Positions 6,166 through 12,267 of a stretch of 30,125 nt of DNA are shown piece by piece. This stretch comes from a virus: IMG/VR virus record IMGVR_UViG_3300024518_003049, positions 1 through 30,125 of that record; one strand, given 5' to 3'. Numbering within the stretch: position 1 is the stretch's first letter; each line of letters begins with the position of its first letter. A program made the position numbers and the translations under genes. Under the pieces are notes generated by a model. That model made no database searches, had not been told where the DNA came from, and worked only from the letters and a program-made list of their open reading frames with translations.

Positions 6166-6512
6166 GAGTCCAACCTCCCCGCCCGGATTCCGTCCAGCGC
6201 AAGGTGGATCTGATAACAAGTCAGAGAATCACACGGCCACCAGTCGGGCCGGGTTTCGATCACATCGGCAAGCTGGCCAGGGGTGATAAATTGACGGTCA
6301 AGCTCCTCCTCAACCGCCTGCTCGATTTGGATTTTTTCGTCAACTGACAATTGGCCATCGTACAGCAGGGCTGACCAGACAGAGCAGAACCGGCCACCCT
6401 CTGCCCAATCCGGATCTTTGCCCAACTCCAGACGGACATTATCAAGGGCATCGTCAAGAGCATTCTCCAGGGCGTTAATCCTGTCGGCCATGGCTTCAAG
6501 TTTTGTTTTCAT
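6162..6512 (-). CDS. Hypothetical protein with N-terminal coiled coil (116 aa)
   Basis: The ATG at 6512 follows GAGGGG and overlaps the preceding stop. Residues 1-32 (KLEAMADRINALENALDDAL) have a heptad-like pattern that suggests a coiled coil. The rest is acidic with scattered tryptophans. I recognise no family. It is coupled on both sides within the leftward operon. Confidence 0.6.
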   Translation of the reverse strand: MKTKLEAMADRINALENALDDALDNVRLELGKDPDWAEGGRFCSVWSALLYDGQLSVDEKIQIEQAVEEELDRQFITPGQLADVIETRPDWWPCDSLTCYQIHLALDGIRAGRLDS

Positions 6513-6721
6513 TTTGGAACCCCTCTTTTTTTGGTTTTATTGGCGACTTCGGCCACGGTGGTGGGTGGATGCTCCCAGGGGTCGTCTTTGTCCGGTGGTG
6601 TTTGGGTGTTTGAGATAAGGTCCCCGCATTGGTCACAACAGGCCCCAAGAGCATCGGCTGCGGCTGGGGTGAAATAGCAATGGCACATAATGCAGGCCCA
6701 ATATTTCGTTCGGTGCGGCAT
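6509..6721 (-). CDS. Small zinc-ribbon protein (70 aa)
   Basis: The 70-aa product has two CxxC knuckles, CIMCHCYF near residue 10 and CCDQCGDL near residue 29. This is the pattern of a compact zinc ribbon, followed by a proline- and charge-rich tail ending KKRGVPK. Such proteins in phages usually bind nucleic acid or host proteins. Its stop overlaps the next gene as ATGA. Confidence 0.65.
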   Translation of the reverse strand: MPHRTKYWACIMCHCYFTPAAADALGACCDQCGDLISNTQTPPDKDDPWEHPPTTVAEVANKTKKRGVPK

Positions 6722-6723
6722 AG

Positions 6724-7092
6724 CTAGTACCCCATACTTTCAGCGGTGTGGTCGCGTTGGCTGCTGCCCATGTCTTCCCAGGTTTTTTCCACATCATCCC
6801 AGACAAATTCCCGGAAGGAATCCAGACGGCCGTCACAGTCCATTGCCTTAGTGGATGAATTGCTGTAAACCTTGCCACCATCGGCCCAAAAAGCCTCCTC
6901 GGTGTAGCTGTATCCCTCCTCGTGGGGTCCGCCCCAGTTAAAGGTCATTGGCTCGCTTTCTGTGTGGCCTTCCCGTATGGGGATGAATAGAGGGCTCTCT
7001 GCCTCGTTGCTGTAGTAGGACACGACAGCGACAACGACCGAGCCCGGTTCGTTCAATTCCAAGACCTTGATTGTGTGGTTTTTGGTTGGCAT
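6724..7092 (-). CDS. Hypothetical protein (122 aa)
   Basis: I choose the ATG at 7092 (MPTKNHTIKVLELN), which is preceded by AAGGAAAGGG at a good distance; an in-frame ATG at 7131 has weaker context. The N-terminus is beta-rich (HTIKVLELN, SVVVAVVSYYSN). The rest is acidic, with several aromatic residues and a repeated acidic W-D pattern (FVWDDVEKTWEDM). I recognise no family. Confidence 0.6.
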   Translation of the reverse strand: MPTKNHTIKVLELNEPGSVVVAVVSYYSNEAESPLFIPIREGHTESEPMTFNWGGPHEEGYSYTEEAFWADGGKVYSNSSTKAMDCDGRLDSFREFVWDDVEKTWEDMGSSQRDHTAESMGY

Positions 7093-7139
7093 GATATTAC
7101 CCTTTCCTTGTGAGTTTGTGCGACAGTTCATTGATGGGG

Positions 7140-7601
7140 CTATGGCAGGTATTTAACACACTCCCTTTTTACTTCATCAATTAGCTTGGCAGAGATAGAA
7201 AAACTTATAATCACTCGTTCGAGGTCTTGCCTGATGCTGGCCCTTGTTGCATATTCTTTAGCTAAAAAAACAATCAGTTCGGCGCGGTTGTCTGCGTGTT
7301 GTTTCCTTATCTCTTTAATTGCACAAGGCCAACAAACAGCGGCACCCATTATTTCGGTTCCATCGGTTATGTGAGGGGGGTCTGTCCACCCTGCCGCCGT
7401 CTGGGTTCGTTTTTGCCTCCTTAACATAGTCCCGCAATGAACACACATAAAAGGACGGAGGCTTTTTGTTATGAATTCCTTTAGTCCCTCTATTTCCTTC
7501 CGCTGTTTCTCTATTTCATGGGCCAGAAAATCAATATTTTCGTCGCTCCCGCCCGGCAACTCATGACCGGATATTTCTGGGATCTGATAACTTTCTTCCA
7601 T
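7140..7601 (-). CDS. Hypothetical zinc-binding coiled-coil protein (153 aa)
   Basis: The protein has an acidic N-terminus, a helical stretch at about 25-48 (HEIEKQRKEIEGLKEFITK), then CVHCGTML and, about 37 residues later, CWPCAIKEI. These two CxxC pairs could form a zinc site. A helical C-terminal half follows. I recognise no family. It lies inside the leftward operon, and the 47-bp gap after it contains the Shine-Dalgarno of the next gene. Confidence 0.6.
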   Translation of the reverse strand: MEESYQIPEISGHELPGGSDENIDFLAHEIEKQRKEIEGLKEFITKSLRPFMCVHCGTMLRRQKRTQTAAGWTDPPHITDGTEIMGAAVCWPCAIKEIRKQHADNRAELIVFLAKEYATRASIRQDLERVIISFSISAKLIDEVKRECVKYLP

Positions 7602-7604
7602 TAT

Positions 7605-7781
7605 CTAGCCTCTTTTCGTGAGCTTGAGCCACCAGCGGCGGCAACGGTTGGCGACCCAGGCATTGGCCCGGACCTGGAACGGCTCGATGTAATCAAAAGA
7701 AATAATGATCAACCGAGTCAGGAACAGAGCAAAGGCGGCCACCGTGAGCAGGCGGAACACCTCCCAAATTAAAGCATACAT
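7605..7781 (-). CDS. Small membrane protein (58 aa)
   Basis: I use the ATG at 7781, which shares a base with the upstream stop (TGATG). One hydrophobic helix covers about residues 4-28 (WEVFRLLTVAAFALFLTRLI), followed by a basic tail (NRCRRWWLKLTKRG), predicting a single-pass protein with a positively charged cytoplasmic end. The function is unknown. Confidence 0.55.
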   Translation of the reverse strand: MYALIWEVFRLLTVAAFALFLTRLIIISFDYIEPFQVRANAWVANRCRRWWLKLTKRG

Positions 7782-8002
7782 CAGACCACCCCCCGGGCCA
7801 GGGCCAGCGCCCCGCACTTGTGACCGCCAGCAAGGGCGGAGGTGGTAAGCGATGCCCCTAGCGTCTGGCAGGCGGCCGGGAATTGGATATAATCGGCGGA
7901 GAATATAACAGCATCCCCGAAGTCTATCCCCTCCTCACCCAGGCATACCCCAATATTAAAAATGACAGATAATGCCGTGTGTCTTTTTTCGCGCTTGTCC
8001 AT
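7781..8002 (-). CDS. Hypothetical protein (73 aa)
   Basis: I use the ATG at 8002 (MDKREKRHTALSVIF), just after the upstream stop; an earlier ATG would overlap the RadC-like gene. The product is moderately hydrophobic and glycine-rich with three cysteines and no clear motif. It is coupled downstream through TGATG. I recognise no family. Confidence 0.5.
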   Translation of the reverse strand: MDKREKRHTALSVIFNIGVCLGEEGIDFGDAVIFSADYIQFPAACQTLGASLTTSALAGGHKCGALALARGVV

Positions 8003-8003
8003 T

Positions 8004-8429
8004 TTAAAACCCCATCCCTTCTTCACACAATGACAGGTGGCTATCTTCGCCGGTTATGATGTGATCCAGGAGAGAGATTCCAAGCAATTCCCCGCACTTG
8101 TCCAGGCGTTCGGTTAATGCTATATCGTCGGCCGATGGCCTAGGGCACCCTGACGGGTGATTGTGTGAGACAATGATAGCGGCTGCACCGTGTTTGATGG
8201 CCTCGCGGAAGACCTCCCTGGGATGCACCAGAGAAGCGTTGAGCGTACCAATGGAAACAATCCAGGGCGCGACAATCAACCGGTGCCGAGTATCCAAAAA
8301 TGCCACCTGGAAAGCCTCCCTACCTTCTGGCACATTGGGCAGGAAGTGAGGCACCGCATCCTCTGGCTGACAAATGACCGGGCGGGAATCAATCTTAAAC
8401 TTGCGGGCGGTTTCTCTTACTTTATACAT
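8004..8429 (-). CDS. RadC-like JAB-domain protein
   Basis: This 141-aa protein is essentially the JAB/MPN+ metallopeptidase-like domain of RadC. It has E38, the signature HNHPSG at 89-94 and PSADD to D102, together the zinc-binding JAMM motif of HNHPSGxxxPSxxD form, followed by LDHIITGEDSHLSL typical of RadC. The N-terminal helix-hairpin-helix of bacterial RadC is missing. I choose the ATG at 8429, which overlaps the upstream stop by eight bases. An upstream extension to 8582 would read a proline/cysteine-rich stretch antisense to nothing conserved and inside the neighbouring gene. RadC has no settled function; deubiquitinase-like or counter-defence roles for phage JAB proteins are possible but speculative. 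Confidence 0.85.
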   Translation of the reverse strand: MYKVRETARKFKIDSRPVICQPEDAVPHFLPNVPEGREAFQVAFLDTRHRLIVAPWIVSIGTLNASLVHPREVFREAIKHGAAAIIVSHNHPSGCPRPSADDIALTERLDKCGELLGISLLDHIITGEDSHLSLCEEGMGF

Positions 8430-8649
8430 CTTTGCTCGCTTTCGAAATAGCCGCAGCACGGGCGGACTCGGTGGGGCGGGTGTCAAGATCAAGACCGGAC
8501 AGGGCCCGCTTAATCGTGTAACCAGTGTATCCCATGTGATCGGACAGCATAAACCGGACACGGGGCAAGGGGTGACCGGCACGGAGAAAAAACAGAGTAT
8601 CCTCCTGGCACTCCTGGATAATGTCGGCGGTTGGTTTTTGGTCGGCCAT
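8422..8649 (-). CDS. Hypothetical protein (75 aa)
   Basis: The ATG at 8649 (MADQKPTADIIQECQ) has GGGAGG seven bases upstream. The middle, VRFMLSDHMGYTGYTIKRALSG, could be a small winged-helix or helix-turn-helix-like segment (YTGYTIKRALSGL), so DNA binding is possible. Its stop overlaps the RadC-like gene. I recognise no family. Confidence 0.55.
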   Translation of the reverse strand: MADQKPTADIIQECQEDTLFFLRAGHPLPRVRFMLSDHMGYTGYTIKRALSGLDLDTRPTESARAAAISKASKDV

Positions 8650-8651
8650 GA

Positions 8652-9032
8652 TCAACCCTCCCATTGTTGATTGTGAGCAGATAGAACGGATTCAAGCAAG
8701 GCGCTGCCGGTCGTCCAGTCGGCCACCAGTTCCCCGGGGCCATTGCCCAGGACCAGGAACAGGCACAAGCAAAAGCCAGCAGCCAGCGGGGACGTGACCC
8801 GCAACCATGACGAATCCACGGAGAGGATAGTCTCAAGGGCTTCACCTATGGTATCCTTGCCCATGTGGGCAGTATCGCAGGCGATCCGTTCCATGCCATC
8901 ATGGACAGAGTCCAGACGGAACCCGGCAGCGGTCAGGCGATTCAGCAGGGAAAGAACCTCGGCGCGGTAGGGGTGAGACTTTGGGAAAGCTGGCTCCTTG
9001 GGCCCCAGGCGGAAGTCGATAGGGATATTCAT
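8652..9032 (-). CDS. Hypothetical protein with hydrophobic segment (126 aa)
   Basis: I use the ATG at 9032 (MNIPIDFRLGPKEPAF), which overlaps the stop of the small membrane-protein gene as ATGA. The N-terminal 80 residues are soluble and alpha-rich (YRAEVLSLLNRLTAAGF). A hydrophobic stretch near residue 90 (AAGFCLCLFLVLGNG) may be a membrane segment or core strand. I recognise no family. Confidence 0.55.
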   Translation of the reverse strand: MNIPIDFRLGPKEPAFPKSHPYRAEVLSLLNRLTAAGFRLDSVHDGMERIACDTAHMGKDTIGEALETILSVDSSWLRVTSPLAAGFCLCLFLVLGNGPGELVADWTTGSALLESVLSAHNQQWEG

Positions 9033-9145
9033 GATGCAACCCCCCAGGAGGATAAAACACACGGAACAACGAACCCAGCGCAGACCAGCGCCAGACCCAG
9101 CAGAATCAGGAAAAAAGGAACGGTCATTTCTCGACGGGTAGACAT
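9029..9145 (-). CDS. Small membrane protein (38 aa), first gene of the leftward operon
   Basis: This short frame begins MSTRREMTVPFFLILLG and continues with a long hydrophobic helix (FFLILLGLALVCAGFVVP), ending SSWGVAS. GAAGGGTG lies about eight bases before the ATG, and the stop overlaps the following ATG as ATGA. The charged N-terminus and single helix suggest a one-pass inner-membrane protein. It is the most upstream leftward gene found. Confidence 0.55.
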   Translation of the reverse strand: MSTRREMTVPFFLILLGLALVCAGFVVPCVLSSWGVAS

Positions 9146-9538
9146 TTCAAACACCCTTCAGTTAAAGAACTTAACACAACCCCAGACCGGGGCCCAAAAA
9201 GAGACCAGAACACCTTACCACATACCCTCGGCACAACTCAACGAAAACTTTAATTATTTTCACCCCCAGAAATACCCTTGACCAAGGAAGCCAAACAGCA
9301 AACCCTCTCAACACATGACAGCAACCCCGGACCAGAGGGAGGCCAAAGGCCGACCGATGGGACGGAAGGCGCAAAGCGCCGCATCAGATCAGAATCCTGA
9401 TCATTCTCTTAACTCCTTAAAACACAATAAGATAAAGACTGTCCAGACAGGACCAGGACAGCAGGAGCCAGAAAAGAGCCGGATTCGTTCGGAATCATGC
9501 TCAACCTGAAACCGAGATCATAGGTAAAGGGGGCGACC
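9146..9538. other. Divergent control region without a convincing gene
   Basis: This interval separates the leftward operon from the rightward late genes. It contains two small hairpins, GGCGC-AAA-GCGCC (9368-9380) and GATCAG-AATC-CTGATC (9387-9402), A/T-rich stretches near 9240-9260 and 9405-9440, and repeated CAGGACCAGGACAG-type sequence near its right end. Promoters for both directions must lie here or be missing. I see no strong consensus pair on the + strand. A 64-codon frame at 9315 lacks a ribosome-binding site and looks like chance. Confidence 0.5.
9212..9241 (-). promoter_or_regulatory. Weak candidate promoter for the leftward operon
   Basis: On the minus strand, TTGAGT (9241-9236) and TAAGGT (9217-9212) are separated by 18 bases, a fair sigma-70 -35/-10 pair about 70 bases upstream of the first leftward gene. 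Another possible -35 (TTGGTC) lies further upstream. The match is modest, and the phage sigma factor may use a different consensus. Confidence 0.25.
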
Positions 9539-10090
9539 GTGGCCGGCAGCAGCAAAAACAAACCCGCACCCCATGCCGGCGACCCTGCCGGCGCCCTGGC
9601 CCCGGAGCCCCGGAAAGCTGGCCGCCCGGTTGGCTCCAAGTCCAGGACCAGGACAGACGTCGAGAAGCGCGACCTGGAAGCAAAGAACAAGGCCACCATC
9701 GTAGACCGGCAGCGCCAGGACTGCGCCAAGCTGGCGACCCAGATCAAACGGACCCGGGACCAGGGCGACCACGGCCCGGGCGACATCGGCAAGCTGGTCA
9801 AGGCAACGGAAACCCTTCACGCCATGGAGCGAGAGGCGCACGACTTCGGAAGCAAGGGACAGGACACCAACGCCGTGTTGGTTATCCCCCTGCCCGCCTC
9901 GACGATGGCACAATGGGCAGTGCTGGCCGGTCAGGTGCTACCGGCGACCCTGGCACCGCCAGCCCCGGATGGCATCGTATCAGGAGGGAATGTGGCCTTT
10001 GAAGACGAGATCAGGGGCGAGCCTGAAGCAGGTCACGGGCTCCCAGGGCCAGGAAACCACCAGGAACCAGGGCCAGAGGAGGGCGGATAA
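9539..10090 (+). CDS. Possible terminase small subunit
   Basis: This 183-aa protein starts at a GTG with AAAGGGGG upstream. It has an N-terminal basic linker typical of DNA-recognition proteins (RKAGRPVGSKSRTRTDVE), a helical region at about 40-100 (ATIVDRQRQDCAKLATQIKR, then KLVKATETLHAMEREAHDFG), and a flexible Pro/Gly-rich tail. The GRPxGSK opening and the ETLHxMERE helix resemble small terminases, which bind the packaging site. Against this, the large subunit lies 8 kb downstream. The gene is GC-rich and carries many CCAGGAC-like repeats, unlike the T-rich island after it. Confidence 0.4.
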   Translation: MAGSSKNKPAPHAGDPAGALAPEPRKAGRPVGSKSRTRTDVEKRDLEAKNKATIVDRQRQDCAKLATQIKRTRDQGDHGPGDIGKLVKATETLHAMEREAHDFGSKGQDTNAVLVIPLPASTMAQWAVLAGQVLPATLAPPAPDGIVSGGNVAFEDEIRGEPEAGHGLPGPGNHQEPGPEEGG

Positions 10091-10230
10091 TGACCCAATC
10101 CAGGCCCCCAGGAAAAAGAGGTGGTGGGGGGTCCCGGAAAAAGCGGTCATTGAATATCATGCCCTCCCGCCAATTTTTTTCCAGGTTTAGTCTCTTGATG
10201 TTTAGGAAGGTGCAGTACAATGGATCATAA
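10090..10230 (+). CDS. Small basic protein (46 aa)
   Basis: A short frame starts at an ATG fused to the preceding stop (TAATG) with a strong AGGAGGG at 10077-10083. It encodes MTQSRPPGKRGGGGSRKKRS and then a mixed aromatic/basic stretch (RQFFSRFSLLMFRK). It is very basic and may bind nucleic acid. Its 3' end overlaps the start of the Acb2-like gene by 11 bases, so it may couple translation of that gene. Confidence 0.5.
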   Translation: MTQSRPPGKRGGGGSRKKRSLNIMPSRQFFSRFSLLMFRKVQYNGS

Positions 10231-10441
10231 AGCTAGGATACGGACGATTTTCATGTATCAGAAGCCGACGGAGGAGCAGATCAATCGGATGGAGTATTTG
10301 CGTCGTCTTTGTTATGATCTTGCTCTTGCGATTGACGATCATTGTCCCCCTTGCGCCGAGCGTCAGTCAGCGATAGAGCATTTGAGTTTGGTTTCGATGC
10401 AGGCGAATGCGTCGATTGTTCGTCATGAGGGTGGTAAATGA
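10220..10441 (+). CDS. Acb2-like anti-CBASS cyclic-nucleotide sponge
   Basis: The 73-aa product matches the Acb2/Tad1 hairpin domain pattern as I know it: a short lead (FMYQKPTEEQINRMEYLR), a long helix (YDLALAIDDHCP), a conserved CP-x-x-x-E turn, then a second helix ending MQANASIVRHE, where family members usually read MWANAxIxRxE. Acb2 proteins are small helical oligomers that bind the cyclic di- and trinucleotides made by CBASS (and related) defence systems and so block abortive infection. The start has AGGAAGG at 10204-10210. Without a search, other DUF7681-type relatives of unknown activity remain possible. It opens the T-rich accessory island. Confidence 0.75.
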   Translation: MDHKARIRTIFMYQKPTEEQINRMEYLRRLCYDLALAIDDHCPPCAERQSAIEHLSLVSMQANASIVRHEGGK

Positions 10442-10662
10442 TGGGTTGGGCGCGTGGATCTGAGTTGGCTTCCGGTGTTTTTAATGCTTTTTTGCGTAAT
10501 TCCGATGGCGCTCTCCTGTCGGACGACCGTGTTGGCGAGTTTGCTTTGGAGTTGTGTGAGTTATTTGAGGGGGCCGATTGCGACACGATGGACGAGTGTA
10601 AATTCGTGCATGACCACCTTGAGTGGGATGAGGCGGCCGAGAAGTGGGTTATTTTGTCATGA
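10438..10662 (+). CDS. Acidic hypothetical protein (74 aa)
   Basis: The start overlaps the Acb2-like stop (ATGATG, with an alternative ATG three bases on). I count 17 D/E residues against five K/R, so the protein is strongly acidic, concentrated in ELCELFEGADCDTMDE and HLEWDEAAEKW. It may be helical. I recognise no family. The charge and position beside the Acb2-like gene allow, but do not show, an anti-defence or DNA-mimic role. The other long frame here (10454-10669) lacks a start context. Confidence 0.55.
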   Translation: MMGWARGSELASGVFNAFLRNSDGALLSDDRVGEFALELCELFEGADCDTMDECKFVHDHLEWDEAAEKWVILS

Positions 10663-10742
10663 GGCATAAGCTGTCGGTTTTGTTTTGGTGTTTGCTTGGT
10701 GGAGCGTTTTTCTACATTTGCTTGGTGTTGGTGTTCGGTTGA
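10659..10742 (+). CDS. Very small membrane protein (27 aa)
   Basis: An ATG overlapping the previous stop as ATGA opens a 27-codon frame: MRHKLSVLFWCLLGGAFFYI followed by CLVLVFG. It is almost entirely one hydrophobic helix with a basic N-terminus, so a single-pass inner-membrane peptide. The coupling supports expression, and the length makes it uncertain. Confidence 0.45.
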   Translation: MRHKLSVLFWCLLGGAFFYICLVLVFG

Positions 10743-10783
10743 TTCTGTTGGAGTGTGATTGTTTTTTAGCCTGGAGGATTGAG

Positions 10784-11317
10784 ATGAAGCGCCTAGTGGG
10801 TTTTATGTGTTATGGCTTGGTTTTCTTGCTAGTTGGCTTGGTTGCCATGACGAGCGATTACAGTGGCATGGGTCCGCATCATCGTGCTGCGTTGGCGGGC
10901 CCTCCTGTTCACGACATTTTTTCTGATTGCATGTCCCTGGAGTACATTCCGACGAATTTGGCCACTGCTGACACGTTCTGGTTTAATGCAGGGCGCACGG
11001 TGACTTGGCCCGCCCAGGCTGCTGATTATTTTGGTCCATCTTCTACTACTACCGGGATCAACCCATCGAACGGGACGAAGATTGTCGGGATGCGGCCCGT
11101 TAAGAAGGCATTATTGTATTCGATATCTCCTTTTTCGGTCCAGGTTTGGAGTGGTGGTAATTCGTCTGCTGAGAACAACTATTCTCTTGTTGATACGCTG
11201 GCCGTTACTTTGCCGAGGGCCGGTGACAAATATCCGTGCTGGACGATTGCGATGTATCCGGATTCGTTGTTTTTCAAGACTGCCGGGGATTCAGTGTCGA
11301 TGATTTTGGGGTACTGA
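10784..11317 (+). CDS. Secreted or membrane-anchored virion-like protein (177 aa)
   Basis: I choose the ATG at 10784 because GGAGG lies seven bases upstream and the product then begins with a signal-like segment (MKRLVGFMCYGLVFLLVGLV, continuing VAMTSDY). The mature part is beta-rich, threonine- and serine-rich, and ends YPDSLFFKTAGDSVSMILGY, a pattern seen in small phage head or decoration-like proteins. Codon third positions are T-rich, unlike the downstream head genes. It resembles the secreted protein at 12828-13241 in design (signal peptide plus small beta domain). The function is unknown. Confidence 0.6.
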   Translation: MKRLVGFMCYGLVFLLVGLVAMTSDYSGMGPHHRAALAGPPVHDIFSDCMSLEYIPTNLATADTFWFNAGRTVTWPAQAADYFGPSSTTTGINPSNGTKIVGMRPVKKALLYSISPFSVQVWSGGNSSAENNYSLVDTLAVTLPRAGDKYPCWTIAMYPDSLFFKTAGDSVSMILGY

Positions 11318-11339
11318 CCCCATGTTGAGAGGAGCTTCA

Positions 11340-11612
11340 GTGTTGTGTAGCTGTCGGGAACCTTTGCTGCGCGAGGGGGGCTGTGCTGTGCATGGTCCCT
11401 GGGTTCCGTCTGCGTTTGAGCGCCTGATTGCTTGCGATTGGCCTGGGTTGCCCTGGGTTGACACTGTGATGGCTGACGGCAGCCATGTTTTCCGTACCTA
11501 CGGCCTTCTGGACCGGTCTGACCTTGGTCTTGAAGAGCCTCTTGTATTCCGCCGTTACGAGCATCTTCCGATGTCTACCGGTGTAGTTCAAACTCCAGTG
11601 GAGGGTGTCTGA
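11340..11612 (+). CDS. Hypothetical protein (90 aa)
   Basis: The GTG at 11340 has GAGAGGAG about six bases upstream; an ATG at 11322 would add six residues but lacks a clear ribosome site. The N-terminus holds a small Cys/His group (CSCREP, then GGCAVHG) that may bind metal, followed by a W/P-rich segment (ACDWPGLPWVDTV). It ends with TGATG coupling to the next gene. I recognise no family. The T-rich codon use matches its neighbours. Confidence 0.5.
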   Translation: MLCSCREPLLREGGCAVHGPWVPSAFERLIACDWPGLPWVDTVMADGSHVFRTYGLLDRSDLGLEEPLVFRRYEHLPMSTGVVQTPVEGV

Positions 11613-12022
11613 TGTCCAAAGTAGCCGGTGAATTTTTGAGGTTTGTTCCGGACAGTGTTTGTGGTCTGGTTGTTTGCCGGACCCAGGCCCAGGTTGTGTA
11701 CGAGATGCGCGGTGCTTGTGAATTTTTCGAATCCAAGGGCCTGGAGCCGCGTGTTTTTCATTCTCGGCGGTCATTGGCTGTTGGCGGGTCAGAGCTACGG
11801 TTTTGCACGATTGGTCACGAACAGGACTGCTACAGGTACGCCGGGTGTCAGTTCTCAATGATTTACGATCTAATTGGCCTTGAGAGGTTCCAGTTTGAGT
11901 ATATGCGCCGCCTCTTGCGGTCCTGTAGAGGCAGCAAGGAAACCACCTGGGTCTACGGGCAATTTGATGACGTTGGTGCCAGGCGGAGATATATGGAAGC
12001 CCACGATGAAGGGAGTGTCTGA
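11612..12022 (+). CDS. Terminase-ATPase-like fragment lacking Walker A (136 aa)
   Basis: The protein aligns by eye with the middle of the large terminase ATPase encoded at 17997-19442. VVCRTQAQVVYEMRGACEFF corresponds to the region after Walker A, GSELRFCTIGHEQDCYRYAG to GATLRFRALEKDKDVLKYQG, and CQFSMIYDLIGLERF to QDYSWIGFDELTQW (Walker B). The Walker B DE is replaced by D-L, and no Walker A P-loop exists here or upstream, so ATP hydrolysis is unlikely. It may be a decayed second terminase or a small protein recycled for another role. Start and end are coupled (TGATG on both sides, with GGAGGG before the start). Confidence 0.5.
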   Translation: MSKVAGEFLRFVPDSVCGLVVCRTQAQVVYEMRGACEFFESKGLEPRVFHSRRSLAVGGSELRFCTIGHEQDCYRYAGCQFSMIYDLIGLERFQFEYMRRLLRSCRGSKETTWVYGQFDDVGARRRYMEAHDEGSV

Positions 12023-12267
12023 TGGGTAAGATCAAAGAATGGATTTTCAAGGGTGGGGCGAAGTTGCGGTTCACTGAGCCGACCGGTGATCCTGCGGACG
12101 AGTTGGTTGGTTCCGATTTCTACCTGCCGCATCCGGGGGCGCAGGCTGACATGGTGAATGCCTCTGCGCCGGCTTCCGCCCGCGTGTTCTTTGGTGGCAT
12201 GGACTGGGGTTACAAGAGTGATCCTCTGGTGTTCGTCCCGTTCAAGGGGGATAAAGATGGATCGTAG
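12022..12267 (+). CDS. Terminase-nuclease-like fragment (81 aa)
   Basis: The C-terminal half contains GGMDWGYKSDPLVFVPFKGD, which matches the start of the terminase nuclease domain (RSMDWGFKTP in the gene at 17997-19442), with the metal-binding aspartate in MDWG. The later nuclease aspartates are absent. With the preceding gene it forms a colinear but interrupted copy of terminase segments. It has AAGGGAG before its ATG and is coupled to both neighbours. The N-terminal part (KIKEWIFKGGAKLRF) is not obviously terminase. Activity is unlikely. Confidence 0.5.
   Translation: MGKIKEWIFKGGAKLRFTEPTGDPADELVGSDFYLPHPGAQADMVNASAPASARVFFGGMDWGYKSDPLVFVPFKGDKDGS

Noticed and set aside
8430-8582. N-terminal extension of the RadC-like gene
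   Set aside because: It would overlap the upstream gene over most of its length and encodes a Pro/Cys-rich stretch unlike RadC. The ATG at 8429 has the overlap typical of this operon.
9315-9509. 64-codon rightward frame in the divergent region
   Set aside because: No Shine-Dalgarno, low-complexity Q/S/K-rich product, and it runs through the hairpins of the control region.
10454-10669. Hydrophobic frame overlapping the acidic gene
   Set aside because: No ribosome site. The acidic frame is coupled to both neighbours and is the better choice.
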